Positions 27,201 through 38,132 of a DNA stretch of 64,000 bases are shown here, piece after piece. The DNA lies in assembly GCA_900239685.1 (NCBI GenBank), contig OENT01000890.1, positions 1 through 64,000 of the forward strand, in the 5' to 3' direction. Positions within the stretch are counted from its first letter, which is position 1. Every line of letters starts with the position of its first letter. The position numbers were made by a program, and so were the translations under genes. Below the pieces are notes generated by a model. It saw nothing but the letters and a program-made list of their open reading frames with translations. It did not search any database and had not been told where the DNA came from. Source of the stretch: Rotaria macrura. Its lineage: Eukaryota; Rotifera; Eurotatoria; Philodinida; Philodinidae.

Positions 27201-27785
27201 TTCGATATCTTTAATCTAAAGAATCTAATTTTCTCTGTTCTAATATCGTTCGACCCAGATCGACTACTTTGTTATTGATGTTCGCCATCAACATGAATCA
27301 AAGTCTATTTGTATTACGAATCTATCGGCTATTGATATTCGAATGTGTATCTTTTCCTAGATTTACTCACTGTCTCGAATTTTTATTTCTAGTTCTCTTA
27401 GTCCAATCCGTGATTGTTTGAGTCTTTTGGAAGCACAAATGAAGGATCTACATCATAGTATCATTGAAAATCATGCTCGACGTTCAAAACAATGGAAGTA
27501 TAAACTAGGCTTCGAATGTCTATCGTGCGAAAGTCGATGGTAACAATCATATTTTTATATATCTTTCGATCCATTCAACTTGAAATTATTTTCAGGGAAG
27601 TTACACACGATATTCGTGATTTACAAGAAGCATGTTTAGATCCACATCGTTTTCTGGAAACATCCATGGTTGAACCCATGGCTGGTTGTTCATGTCCAAT
27701 AATGATTGATTTCATCGAGAGTGATGTCCGTCTCTGTTTAGATGATATATTAAATGATGTTATTATGAAAACAACACTGACATAA
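249..27785 (+). CDS. Giant modular coiled-coil protein, 38 exons in the window (5' end outside it)
   Basis: I did not recognise the family; a golgin-like or centrosomal scaffold is only a guess. Exons joined by GT/AG sites keep one frame from 249 to the TAA at 27783-27785: 7,656 nt, about 2,551 residues. The product is almost all charged, Lys/Glu/Gln-rich heptad-type coiled coil, with no membrane segment. The last exon (27596-27785) is different: a non-coiled tail with HRFLETSMVEP and a Cys pair (GCSCP). Exons are: 249-805, 1490-1963, the modules listed separately (1490-18399), then 18462-18608, 18681-19107, 19187-19320, 22665-22812, 22878-22994, 23461-23598, 23681-23751, 27393-27497 and 27596-27785. 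The first exon opens at an acceptor, so the true start lies upstream. A possible poly(A) signal AATAAA is at 28074-28079. Splice sites were read by eye; the 805/1490 junction is the least certain. Confidence 0.8.
1490..2568 (+). repeat. Coiled-coil module 1 (4 exons)
   Basis: Exons 1490-1963, 2024-2314, 2361-2417 and 2470-2568, all joined in phase 2. The long exon carries DTQTEDPQ, then VQVNNKLKRALQTIKEKI, RPELF and ERLDRLISV, which recur in the later modules. The short third exon (DIDQLKEHL, ending in CDE) sits where later modules have an EIQTDEE end. The fourth exon (SLKQIIEKQSEEL, ending DRQK) matches the last exon of modules 2 and 3. The 2.4-kb intron after it (2569-4956) shows nothing recognisable apart from a short TA repeat near 3053-3075. 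Confidence 0.75.
4930..5764 (+). repeat. 835-bp duplicated tract, copy 1
   Basis: The bases from 4930 to 5764 equal those from 12139 to 12973 (offset 7,209) in every line compared, including two introns, 27 bp before the first acceptor and 8 bp after the last donor GT/AG boundary. Outside these limits the sequences differ at once. Confidence 0.9.
4957..8272 (+). repeat. Coiled-coil module 2 (5 exons)
   Basis: Exons 4957-5313, 5368-5457, 5523-5756, 7995-8105 and 8168-8272, phase 2 throughout. The first three are the exon trio copied without visible change in module 4. The long exon has SQTDDQYEKLVQINNKFKRA, EKPDLFDGI and SERLDRLIS. The fourth exon ends VEIQTDEE and the fifth ends VERQK. The 2.2-kb intron 5757-7994 shows no gene or element. 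Confidence 0.8.
8326..11380 (+). repeat. Coiled-coil module 3 (5 exons)
   Basis: Exons 8326-8715, 8766-8870, 10865-11086, 11137-11226 and 11282-11380, phase 2 throughout. The long exon has ENQTDNHQYEKS, INNKLKRALQHFKDKI, RPDLFDGI and ERLDRLLSTIENQ. The fourth exon ends AEIQTDEY and the fifth ends LDRQK. The intron 8871-10864 holds an inserted palindromic hAT-like element (9564-10154), which the reading frame bypasses. Confidence 0.75.
9564..10154 (+). mobile_element. Palindromic hAT-like non-autonomous element in an intron
   Basis: This 591-bp element is almost entirely two inverted arms of about 270 bp that meet near 9850. Its ends read TAGGCATGCACTAGTG and, inverted, TAGGTATGCGCCAGTG. Flanks are TTTCTCTT (9556-9563) and TTTCTCAT (10155-10162), a 7/8 match that fits the 8-bp target duplication of hAT transposons. 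It has no coding capacity, so it would need a transposase from elsewhere. It lies inside the intron 8871-10864. Confidence 0.7.
12139..12973 (+). repeat. 835-bp duplicated tract, copy 2
   Basis: Second copy of the 4930-5764 tract, in the same orientation and the same gene. Introns normally drift fast, so identity in the introns implies recent copying, gene conversion, or an assembly duplication. Confidence 0.9.
12166..13288 (+). repeat. Coiled-coil module 4 (5 exons), first three exons identical to module 2
   Basis: Exons 12166-12522, 12577-12666, 12732-12965, 13021-13113 and 13160-13288. The first three exons and both introns between them match module 2 base for base as far as I can read. 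The following exons differ (SVETQTLEK; INQQHAQMIIV), so the identity is confined to a tract and does not cover the whole module. Confidence 0.8.
13631..15476 (+). repeat. Coiled-coil module 5 (4 exons)
   Basis: Exons 13631-13954, 14012-14209, 14275-14352 and 15381-15476, phase 2. The long exon has DCQTDDYQYEQ, LKEKIHRIV, EKPDLFSGI and SERFDHLLSIIENQ, but lacks the 'INNKLKRA' stretch. The third exon ends VEIQTDEE. The introns 13289-13630 and 14353-15380 show no recognisable feature. Confidence 0.75.
16169..17335 (+). repeat. Coiled-coil module 6 (2 exons found)
   Basis: Exons 16169-16558 and 17225-17335. The long exon is diverged: EIQTDDDEHEKL, RPDLFEFV, LDCLMSTIENQ. The second exon ends DIVIQTIE. 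This module is shorter than the others; a further small exon in 16559-17224 may exist, but I could not support one, and the frame joins without it. Confidence 0.65.
17400..18399 (+). repeat. Coiled-coil module 7, degenerate (3 exons)
   Basis: Exons 17400-17810, 17929-18030 and 18115-18399. The long exon keeps SSTQTEIDFE and a weak echo of the 'LDQIILLI' end, but has lost the RPDLF block. The next exon ends ISTQTLG. After this the protein is plain coiled coil; the exon at 18462-18608 adds one more motif, AETQTIKD. Confidence 0.6.
19321..22664 (+). other. Long intron of the coiled-coil gene
   Basis: Runs from donor GTTTGT at 19321 to an AAAG acceptor before 22665. It contains the 20931-21487 element and a TA microsatellite at about 22618-22641. 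The rest shows no gene-like signal. Phase 2 is kept across it. Confidence 0.6.
20931..21487 (+). mobile_element. hAT-like non-autonomous element with TGGCCTGGCC repeats
   Basis: This 557-bp element has ends CAGAGATGCCTACAGGCC and, inverted, CAGAGCTGCAGGCC. Flanks AACCAAAT (20923-20930) and AAGCAAAT (21488-21495) match at 7 of 8 bases. Both subterminal regions are packed with GGCCTGG / CCAGGCC units in opposite orientations, while the centre is A/T-rich. It is non-coding; the ORFs across it are by-products of the repeats. It sits in the 3.3-kb intron 19321-22664. Confidence 0.7.
23752..27392 (+). other. Long intron of the coiled-coil gene
   Basis: Holds a TA microsatellite (about 24174-24199) and a hairpin with 48-bp arms at 24873-24991. 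No coding segment with splice sites was seen in the remaining 3.4 kb. Confidence 0.55.
24873..24991. repeat. Inverted repeat, arms of about 48 bp
   Basis: Left arm 24873-24920 and right arm 24943-24991 are reverse complements with about two mismatches; both contain AACAGCAGCGAATAGAT. The loop is about 22 bp. It could be a tiny foldback or MITE remnant. I saw no clear target duplication. Confidence 0.7.
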
Positions 27786-30577
27786 ACGTTTTGCTTTTTT
27801 TTCACATTTGTTTTGAATTTATTTTTTCCGTGTGTGGATGCATATGGGTTCGTTTTTGCTTATTGAAATTCTGTTATTTATCTCGAAATGTCATTGTCTT
27901 TACTTATTTATTTTGACGATAACTGATGAAAAGAAACGTTTGGCTATTTATGAGAGGCACACGATTTCATAAAAATGTTTCACGACGATCGATTGATTTT
28001 TGACAAGCAAAAAAAACCTTTTTAGTCATTAAATCATCTAAACAATTAATGATGACTCAGATTCTTTATTGTTAATAAATTTAGAGATGAATAAATTAAC
28101 TTCCGTAATAATCAATGGAATCGAAAGACAAAGTAATTAAAAATATTGAAAAAGGTAACCGGTAAAAAGTTGGTTGATACAAAAGTAATCTATGAGTCAT
28201 AAACATTTTCTAGATGTTAGCCGCTCTTGTAGTTCCGCTTTGTACACCAAAATGAAATATTTCACGTGTCATAATTTGGAACACTTGGCGTTGCAAAACG
28301 AGAATGTTCATTCCGACACATTTTATGCATAGCTATGAACACATTCTGATAACGTGATTTAGATCTATATTATGTAGCAAATGGTTCATTGATTTTCTTT
28401 CGAAGCAAATAAAAATATTTTCTTAAGCTGAAATTGAATTAGTGTGAGGCCTATTCTTAACTTTCAGACTGGTCACATTTTGAGATCTTGTCGTCTCGAA
28501 TTCTTTTGATCTGTACATAAACTCTTCTACGTACAGTCATTTTTATTAATCGCTGATTGAACAGTTCGAATGCTCGACCAATAACGAGAACCTACGAACG
28601 ATTCAGAAGACAAAACATACAATTTCAGCATCAATTGCATGTACCATACTCAACTGTGCCGGAATATTCTGCAGAGAGACCGTGATGCATTTATATTGAA
28701 ACAGATTCTCTAGTAGAGTTCGTGACGAAACTTCTGAACGAAAAACTTGAATGCTAATACTTGTTTAGATTATGTTCAATGCTTTAATAGAAACTGTATT
28801 ACATTTGAACGAAAAATGAAGTTGTGGGATGCACGGCTTTGCGGAAAAAGTAGAATGGCGGTGAGAATCATTTGACTCCGAATGTAAAAATTGTTGAAAT
28901 CAATTGGCTTTAGTGGCAGTTTTTCGCCACCTCTCGAGTGTTTCTATTTGAATTTCCTAATTGATTGTCTTGGATCAAATATTGCTCATTGTACGATCAT
29001 GAACCTGAAAGAAAATCCGGTCTAGGATTTAATCATACATCATGTCAATTCTGAGTATTTGGCTAGATCGGTGGTTGGTGACTGTATTCAGACGTTATTG
29101 TAGGAATGAGTTTCGATTTTTATGATTTATCACATCGCACCATGAAAATTATACCAATATTCAATGTTGCTCTGGTAGTACTACTCCTCTTTGTTTTCAA
29201 CTACTTTCCTTTCTCCAAATTCTTAGTTTTTCACAATTGGAATCGAAGAGCAAGTGAAACAGTTAGTTTGTTTATTTTAAACTGAAATTAAGCATGATGA
29301 TCATAAGAATGTGTTTGTGTGAATGAAACAAAAGTCCATTCAAGTTTGCACCCTGCTTTAAAAGGATAAAGAAAAAATTTCGTTTAAAACAGTTATATTT
29401 TTTTCAGTTGCTAAATCTGCATGTTTTATCGTTGATCATATTTAAAAAGTTCTGACCATTATGTGATCAAATATTGAAAATGTAACTTTTAAATCCGTAT
29501 TCAATTATGACATTGATTATTTACCTATGCTTATATACGGACTTATTGATCTTAATCAAATATCACACTTATAAATTAGAATTCAGAGAAGATTTATTGT
29601 TCTTTTGTATGGCAGTTATTACTCATTTCTATTCATTGTACATACTGATATTTTTTTGGCATTCGATTGATGCCATTTCGAGTTGATTGTTTCGTCATTT
29701 TCTGAATGATATTACTAAAATGAATTTTCTGAAATAGATAATATTTTACACTGAATATCAAAGAATATAGTTGTCCAGTGAAAAAATGCTGTTCTGTTTC
29801 ATCTAATCTATTGATAGAAATTTCTCAAGGGCTGTGGGTACTCGAAAAGTAAGTGACGTCAATTCATGTCTCTACTTGAATCACACTCGAAGCGGAATAT
29901 ATCATTCGTCCATATAAGTATGACACAAGGCACTCGATGTTATAGGTATTCTGGCGAAGTTGAATTTAAAGTGTGCGCAGTAAAAGAATAATAAATAATG
30001 CCAAAACATTCTCTTCACTGTTCAACATGTTAATCGAATCTAAATAGTTCTCCAAAGAGTTTAATAGTTGTCTATTTTGTAATTCACGAATATTGAGTCA
30101 ATCATCATTGTTTGATGTGGGTTTTCTTCAAATTTAATATGAAAAATAAATCGTCTTTTTCCCCGCCTATGGATCGACGTGTATCTGGAATAGGCATAAC
30201 ATACAAGTATCGCGTTTTGATATTTTATCTGTTCTGAACAGTAACACTGTACAGAATAAATTCAGAAAGACCTTCAAGAATGTGTTTCTTGTATTATCTG
30301 CTTCACATGTGCGCATGCTATTAAAATTTTTGAGTGAAAAATATAATGTAAACAAGTTCTTTATTTTTATCAATAGAAATTTCGATGTATATGTTTTTTT
30401 TAGAAAAAAAGAAAGATCACTAAATTTTACACACTCGTATTTACAAACCATGATAATTAAAACTTTCATTCGTAATAAAGAAAAATCAACCGTTAACAAT
30501 CGATAAAAGATCATTTGGAAAGCACCGTATGAAAAATGGTCAAAGAAAAGAATAAAATAGGGCATGAACTTGAATTC
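27786..30577. other. Intergenic region between two convergent genes
   Basis: Contains the presumed 3' UTRs of both neighbours: AATAAA at 28074-28079 on the plus strand, and its complement TTTATT at 30360-30365 for the minus-strand kinase. Nothing else recognisable. Confidence 0.5.
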
Positions 30578-33404
30578 TTAGGTCGGCATTAATTTTTGTC
30601 CGCCTGTTGACGTTGTATGTGGAACTTTATTTGTGGACATGTGATGAGGTGAACCAGCTGTTCTAACTAATGTCTGTCGTGTTGTGCCTGTTGATGTTAA
30701 ATTTCCTTGTGAATGATAATTGACGATTGCTTGTTTATTGTTTGGATAAAATTTTAATGGTGGTGATTGTGTTTGAATATCAAGGGTTCCTCCGCCCGTA
30801 CTTTTCGATGACCTACTGCTACATGAGCTAACTCGTGACTGTAGACCAGAGTTTTTTATAAACAATCCAATCGCTTTTACTGTTACTGAGGGAGCTAAAA
30901 ATCAAGAAAAAAATATTTTAAAAGCGAATTTTTTTCTTTTGTCTTCAATGTTAATAACATTTCATAAAATAACTTGAAATGCGTTTCATGTTTGGTTAAT
31001 TCAATTTTGTCCTTTACTTGAGTATTTCAATTAGACAGAACAAAAAGAAAAATACCAACACAGTCGCCGAAGAACATGAAATCAATTCATAAAGATAGAC
31101 ACGAAAGAGAACAAGGGCAATCATCAATAATTAGCTGCATTCGAAGTTTTGTTAAGACTCGTACACAATACAAACAAAACGAAAACATGTTTTTAGAGGA
31201 AAACTTCTAATGAAGGATAAAACGCTACTTACTGCCATTGTATCGTACTGGAGAATTTGGTTGACTCTTTTTTGTATGTTCGAAATGTGATGCTCGACTA
31301 TTATTCTTCGGTGTCCGAGTGCCATACGGGTCATGTGGTAAATGAAAACCATTTTGGTTGGCATGATCTAGTGTTGAGTTTGGTAAACTACGTGGCTTAA
31401 GTTTTTGCTGCTGTTGCTGTTGTAATATTAATATATTTCCTCGTTGTGTTGTTACTGCAGGTTTTATCGGCGCAAGACTATTTGAATTTGTATTTCGTCG
31501 AGAACCACCGTGATCATTGGTTGCTTCACCATGAGCACCAACAGCTGAACTTTTTCGTAAAACAATATCATGATATAGTTTTCGTGATGTCATTCTTGAT
31601 GCTGGAACTAATTCATTCAATGCCTCTTGTGTTAAACCAGCTGTTATACTACTACCACCAGCACCGGCATTTGTTCGCAAGAAAAGCTGTTCATCGAATC
31701 CGTAGTTTGATTTTTCACGAGTAATTTTATTCGAATTATTGACTAAAGATGATGATTGTCGAGGTACAACACGACGACCAGGTAGTAGAGGCTCATGACG
31801 ATCAAGTTTGTCGAGTACAATAACATCCGATGAACCATCGCCCGTGCCAGCACCTGTTGTTGTCGATGACATACCTGTTACGGAATTGTTGTATCCTCGA
31901 TCGGGCCAACCAAGGCCTTCTCTAAGGCGTCTTTCAATTAATGAATAAAGTGCTCGTGATGCAATCGGCTTTCGATATAGAACTGCTTCTTCGATTTCTT
32001 GTTCTGAATAACCATGTCTAATATATAAAATACAATGATGAAAATGATTTTCATAGTTATATTTTAGACTAACTGACTTGAATGAAAGATATTTCGTAAT
32101 ACTTCTGTTTATTTCTCGAACATCGCAATGTGGTTTGTACGGTGTCAGAGGAATAGGTCCTAAATTAGCGACTAAAAATGGATGACGAAGAATTTCTTGC
32201 ATAGATATTCGTTTTGTTGGTGATGGTTCCAACAATCTTGATAATAAATCTTGACAATCTTAATCATTTCAAACACATCGATGACTTATGATTAAAATAG
32301 AAGTCTTTAGAATATTTACCTCTAGAGAGAGTATTCGGTATTTCACAACCTTTAAGTATACACGCATGAAGTTTGGCAAGATTTCGACTACGATGTTCAA
32401 CTTTAAATGGAAGTTTACCAACCAACATAGCATACATATTAACACCAATACTCCAAATATCTACAGCTGGACCATATTCTTGATGTGCAAAAATCTCCGG
32501 CGCAGCATAACTAAACTGAGTATGAATGAAAACAGAAACTAATTTGCAGTAGAATACACCTACGCTGGTGAACCACACTGTGTCGTTAAGAATCCTTTTT
32601 CATCAAGACTATTACTTAAACCGAAATCTGGTAAATAGAACAATTAAAATTCATTTATAGACAATAAAATATAGAACCGAATTCATCTATTACCGATAAT
32701 GACAATATCATTATTTTGATCAAGCATAAAATTTTGTAATTTAATATCACGATGAATAACATGAGCATGATGCATATGATCAACAGCTGAAACTATTTGC
32801 CGAATGTATTTCCGTGTTTCATTTTCATCTAATTGTCTCCTAAAATAGCAATTTTCCAAATGCTATATTTAATCTTAACTGTTATTTGTTTACTTTTTTG
32901 TTAAATATTTAACGAATTCACTTCCTTGAACTAAATCCATGACAATATAATATGAATTTTCTGTTTCCATAACTTCGTGTAATTGAACAATATTCATATG
33001 TGACATACGTTGCATCATCGATGCCTCACGGCGTAAATTAGCTCGCAAATAATTTCGTTTAAATACTTCACGCTTATTAATAACTTTGACAGCCACCTAG
33101 ACGAGCACGAAAACAAAAACAGATTTATACATATATTCCTAGTCACCAAGATCTCTTCCGCATGAATAATTTCAACGAATTTTTTTGCATCGAATCTTCT
33201 TATAATAAACCTAGAACGTTAACTTACTTTCATTTCAGTTATTAAATGAATACCCAATCGTACTTTAGCAAAACTGCCTTCGCCAAGTGTTTTTAAAATA
33301 ACATAATTCCCAACTTTTTTACGTTTTTCATCTAGCGATGTATCACCAGTACCGATTGTAGATGCTTTATCCGGTGTTGCTGCATTATTCATATCATGAA
33401 CCAT
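30578..33404 (-). CDS. HUNK: HUNK-like serine/threonine protein kinase
   Basis: Complete 8-exon gene of 687 residues: 33228-33404, 32894-33096, 32694-32839, 32564-32627, 32320-32510, 32078-32258, 31233-32017, 30578-30894; every junction is GT/AG and in frame. The kinase domain starts near residue 32: glycine loop GEGSFAKV (41-48), catalytic Lys63 in [12 protein letters not shown] (Asp158), DFGLSNS (Asp176), [13 protein letters not shown] with Thr191 at the usual LKB1-target position of AMPK-related kinases. [11 protein letters not shown] is typical of vertebrate HUNK. A possible UBA-like stretch ([12 protein letters not shown]) follows the kinase domain; the tail is long, low-complexity and Ser/Gln-rich with a six-Gln run. 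The start ATG at 33402-33404 precedes a short polar leader. The subfamily is inferred from remembered motifs; another AMPK-related kinase is the alternative. Confidence 0.85.
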
Positions 33405-36400
33405 AATTAAGGATTGACGTTAAAAACTTATTTAATAATGCCTTAAAAAACAACGAAATGAAATCCTTGGCATTTTTGAAACATGAAAAAGTAATAGATA
33501 TTAATCAAGTTTCAGATATGCATAAACAAAAGCAAATCAACACGGACGTGTGCAAATAAGAATTTCTTGTCGGTCTCTTTTTTCCTGCTATTTATGATGA
33601 ATTTTGTTTTTCGTAACAATACTTAATATTCATCAGTATTTCTAAAATAGACATGCACAATAAAATGGAATAAAACACATTAGCTCTTGACGAGTTCCTC
33701 TACTCGACATAAGTTAGATTCCAATTTATATATACAATCCATCATTCGCTTAAAGAAGAACAGCATATTATTTAGCTTTCTATTATTAGACTTTTCTTTA
33801 GTTGTATTATCATTCGATTCCTCTCGGTTTGTTTTAAGAATCTCTCGAAGAATATTATAATTCATACCTATTTTGGTTGTTTAATTATTTAAAAAATATA
33901 ATTGCTATTATTTAAAATGACAATAATTGATGACAAACATTATAGCGATAAATGGAAAGTAATGAAGGTTGTGTCATATTTTATTATTATTATTAGTGGA
34001 AGACTTTTACGTGACTACGTGACAGGTATGTTTGTATGTGTCTGTGTGTGTGTGTGTTTGAAATCATTCAAAGAGCGAGAAAGAATAAAGCAAAAGAGAA
34101 ACAGTAGCGGCGAGCGACGTCGACTGTAAGTTGAATGACTTCTCACATGTTAAAATTCATCGCCATCAAACAAAGTATGGGAGTAGCAGCAAATAAGATG
34201 ACGATGAAGCAACAAATGCGAGTAGTCACCGCTATAAAGTGTTGATTTTCACTTTCTTCCCTTTTTTTCATTCGATCGTTCGTCTTCATGAATCTTACTG
34301 TTGAGCCCCTTGTTTTATTCATTATTCATGATCAATTGAGTTCGTTTTGTAAAGAAATAAACATAGGACAATGAGATGGATAAGAAAAGAAGAACATAAA
34401 AGCAAGCATCTATATAAAAGAACAATATAAATTCTAACATTTCATTCAACACAGAAGATAATTGCAAACGTTAGACATTAGATGATTAGTATGATGCAAT
34501 CTAGAAGATCACCTGAATATGTTTGACGATGTGTCCGTACTTTTATTTTGTTTTTACTTACTCTTAAAAATCATACCAATATTATGAAAATTTGATATTG
34601 TTGTTCTTTTTCAATGTAAAGTGTCGAAAAGTTTAGTTGTCAAGTAAAAATAAAAATGTACATTCATAGACAAAAACACTCACAATGTTTTGTTTTTTCA
34701 AGCTACTGACGTTGATTTATTTGTTTCTTGTTTTCTATCTTGTACTAAGCTTAAAAAATAATAATTTCTCTGCGCTGTACTTTCTCTCTTCTCCTTCTCG
34801 TTCTCAACTCTTTTTTTTGCTTTTTTATTCGTGTTACTCTTTTTTCTTAACAAAATGCAAATTATAACTATTTATAAATTACAATGAAGACAATATAAAT
34901 ATTATATTCCGATGTATACGGATATGTGTATCCTTAGAATTCGTCAACAATTACCTTTTTTGTTTTCAATCATAAGAATAGAAGAGCTAAATCTGGCTCA
35001 ATAAATTTTTTAATAAACTCAACAAACAACGTTAGTTCACTCCTTTTTTCCTTCTTCGTTCTTGTTAAATAGAGAAAAAAAGAAAAATTACGCAGTGAGA
35101 TGAGCAAACAAATACATCAAACAAACAAGCGTGCATCTAACACTGTACAGAACATTTTGACCATTGCTTAAAAACTAATCACCGTTGTATCGACTATTGT
35201 ATAAATAACATAATCATTCTTCCTTCTATCGTTGACATGATCGATAATTGATCAGAAAGAATTTATATGTGTATTACCAACAGACTAAATAAATAGATTG
35301 GCTATCGAAAAAAACCTTTGTTTTTATTGATTCTGTCGAATGTCATGTTCTATAGACATCTACTATGTGATTTATTATTGTTTTATTACAAACTTGTGCA
35401 AAAGAAAGCGAATAATTAATATTTTACTAAAGAATTGGATTTTATCGCGTTTGTCAATTATGAAAATAAAGAAATACAAGCTGCAGTCTTTTATATTCAA
35501 TTGAGTATCAAGATGATTTTCAGGAGAGTACTTGAACATATATATTCAACATCACAGCTTTATTTGCTCTCATCATAGAAAACATTTTCCTCTCACATAC
35601 AAGTAATGCAAAATGATTGACTTCGTTCAAAACTGCTCATGTGGATGTCACTATGATCAGTTTTTGTTTTTCTAGACTAAAAGCAATCTGTTTCATCCTA
35701 TCGAATCTAAAATAATTGACGATATTCGTCCGAATATTGTTGGTTTTCTTGAACTCAGTGCATTTAATACTTTTCATGAGAAAAAACATTGTAAGAAATT
35801 GCTATGTTTGCATTGAAACTGTAACAAGTTCATACTGATCTTATCTTTGAATTAGAATAGATCGATAGATATGCTATGGAATTCGTATCATTTCATTTTG
35901 GAGTTGTGGGCGAGCACATTGAGAAAGCAAGAACTGACGATTATTACATATCTATCATGTATCAAATCTCTCTTGAATTACTTCTAAGAAATAGCTCTTG
36001 CTTGACCACATAAAAATGTATTGGTACTTATGATTGTAATATCAACTATGCGTCACATTCTGAGTCGCATTAATAAAGTAATGTTTTGTTTTTCAGCTGA
36101 AGTCAATACATTTCTGAGCTTCGATCTTTTACTCAACTAAATTTTCAGCAAGGAATTCTATTTATGACGTACACGAAACTATTAGCATCTCATGCAAAAC
36201 ATACCGAGTGAATTTACATTAAAATTAGGATTTAATGAAGAATAACTTGTAATTGATTAATAAACATGACTATCACGCAAGAATTATTATGAAATGGACA
36301 CGTCAACATCTAAATTCGGTTTCAACGTCTTCTTTTAGGTACAACTATGATGATGATGATGTTAAAACTTGCATAGTTCATTCGAAGTCTAATAGTTATA

Positions 36401-36864
36401 TCGTTCGAACAAAGACAATGGTTTAATTCGATATTCTTATTCCATTAGTTTATTTATTCGGGCATAGCGTATAGAATTGTATTCAACAACCTATATGCAC
36501 ATTTCAAATTGTGATATCTCGCTAAAAACAAATCTTACTGTATTCAAAGCACGTTCATTCTCAGATTCAATGAAAGTTCTTGTTGTGCTTGTTTTACGTT
36601 CATTTTATTGAAAAACTAGGAAGAATTCATAACAAGAATTAAATTAAATTTTGCAAGCATTGAAAATTGTCTATCCTTGAACAGGAAGGACTTCAACCAT
36701 CCACGATATACAATTATTCGATCACATCTATTTAAAGTATTGTGACTAAAACTACGTTTTTGATATCTATGTTAGATATTGATCAGTGTAACGATGATAT
36801 CTCTAGACGTACTAGTTCATTGAAAATCAAACATTCTACATATAATTAAACCCAATTCTGAGAT
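33405..36864. other. Upstream region of the kinase gene, no gene found
   Basis: Expected to hold the promoter and 5' UTR of the minus-strand kinase. A short GT repeat lies at about 34039-34056. No TATA box or other element could be assigned with confidence. Confidence 0.4.
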
Positions 36865-36867
36865 AGG

Positions 36868-37745
36868 CCGGGTTTACTCCCGATTCGTCCCGTATTCGTC
36901 CCAATTTAAATTTTTCTCGACTCGTCCCTTTGTTTTTTTAGTCACTCTCAACTCGTCCCTGTCTTTTTTTCAATCACTCCTAACTCGTCCCTAATTGTTG
37001 ATCAAACAGTACATTGTGCTATAGAGAAAGAAGTATTTATTATCACAGAAAAATAAGATCACATTAAAGGAACTACTATATTTTTTGTTCTATTTCTTGG
37101 CCAGCTTCATTTTCACAGCTTTTCTATAGAGACTTTCTATTTTTAATCAGATATTTCTCCGTTTGTATGCTGTTCGAGCAACCAGATCGATTGGCATCAA
37201 TATGATCACTAATTGTTCTTGTTTTCTGGGTATGCACAGAGGTTTCTTCTGCAATTCTGTTTTTCATTCTGCAGCTCTCACCAATGAAATTTTTTGTATT
37301 ACTAATCGAGTGGCAAGTATGAGCTGATAGTGAACCAGTAATTGTTAGATCATTTGAACATGTTGAAAGAGAACTTGTACAACTACGATCACGACAGCGC
37401 CATTCATTCATTGTTTTGTTTTCCGTTTTCTTTGTACATTGATACCCTTCAAAGTTCAACACAGGCTTTGAACGTTCGCTATATGTGAACTTTAACATGA
37501 TAGTTATTTGATTTACTAGAGTGATGAAAGAAATTACCTTTGTGCTGTTTTTTTCCACGTTTTTTTCGTACAGCAGACGGCCAACGAGATATAAGGTGTC
37601 GTGATCAGTATATCTAACATCCAATAGATACCGCTAATCATGACATTCAGAAAAATTAGACATCAATTAAGCAAGGGACGAGTTAGGAGTCAATTAGGAT
37701 GGGACGAACTTTAGATGGGACGAGTCGGGGAGCGATCGAGAGGCC
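36868..37745 (-). mobile_element. Putative FLYWCH-bearing DNA element with inverted GGGACGA-rich ends
   Basis: The left end has at least five TCGTCCC units within 36887-36995; the right end has four GGGACGA units within 37670-37730, so the ends are inverted relative to each other. The tips read GGCC on both sides and are flanked by the 4-bp repeat GATA, which could be chance. The only ORF inside encodes a FLYWCH-like domain on the minus strand. No transposase was seen, so this would be a remnant or non-autonomous unit. Limits are approximate. Confidence 0.45.
37124..37498 (-). CDS. FLYWCH-type zinc-finger protein, short
   Basis: From the ATG at 37496-37498 the ORF gives 124 residues. Residues 1-60 resemble a FLYWCH domain: FTYSERSKPVLNFEGYQC, then EWRCRDRSC, then LTITGSLSAHTCH. 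The spacing W-R-C-x4-C and a terminal H-x-C/H fits the Zn-binding pattern, though the final HxH appears as HTCH. FLYWCH domains occur in DNA-binding proteins and in some Mutator-like transposons. The rest is polar and unassigned. The inverted-repeat context suggests a mobile-element gene. It could instead be a fragment of a larger, decayed gene. Confidence 0.5.
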   Translation of the reverse strand: MLKFTYSERSKPVLNFEGYQCTKKTENKTMNEWRCRDRSCTSSLSTCSNDLTITGSLSAHTCHSISNTKNFIGESCRMKNRIAEETSVHTQKTRTISDHIDANRSGCSNSIQTEKYLIKNRKSL

Positions 37746-38132
37746 GATAATTATCGATGTATCTTATTGCTTTTTAATTCAATCATAACTTATGATTTAT
37801 TATCGTAATTTACTCTTCGTTATGCAAGATGGGAGCGTCGAAGTGTGAGAAAAATATCAATACTTTAAAGTGGTGTGATCGAATAATTGCAAATCATGGA
37901 TGGTCGAAGTCCTGTTTAGGAATAGACAATTTTCAATGCTTTCAAAATATTGTTGGTGAGTTCTAACAAATTTAAATGTACATATATGTTTCTGGGCAGC
38001 ATTTTGCATGGTGTTATAATTGCATTTGAAATATGCTTGTAGATTACTGTCAGAACCAGTTAGACCGCCTGATACTTTATATTTCCCGTTTAATGTTCTC
38101 GTTCTGATTGATACTGAGTAAAATTTCGTCAT

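Noticed and set aside
36864..37749. hAT-type 8-bp target duplication around the FLYWCH element
   Set aside because: The flanking octamers do not match; only a 4-bp GATA repeat is shared, which may be chance.
37857..38132. 90-residue minus-strand ORF from an ATG, just outside the FLYWCH element
   Set aside because: No recognisable domain, no splice context and no link to the FLYWCH ORF that I could show.
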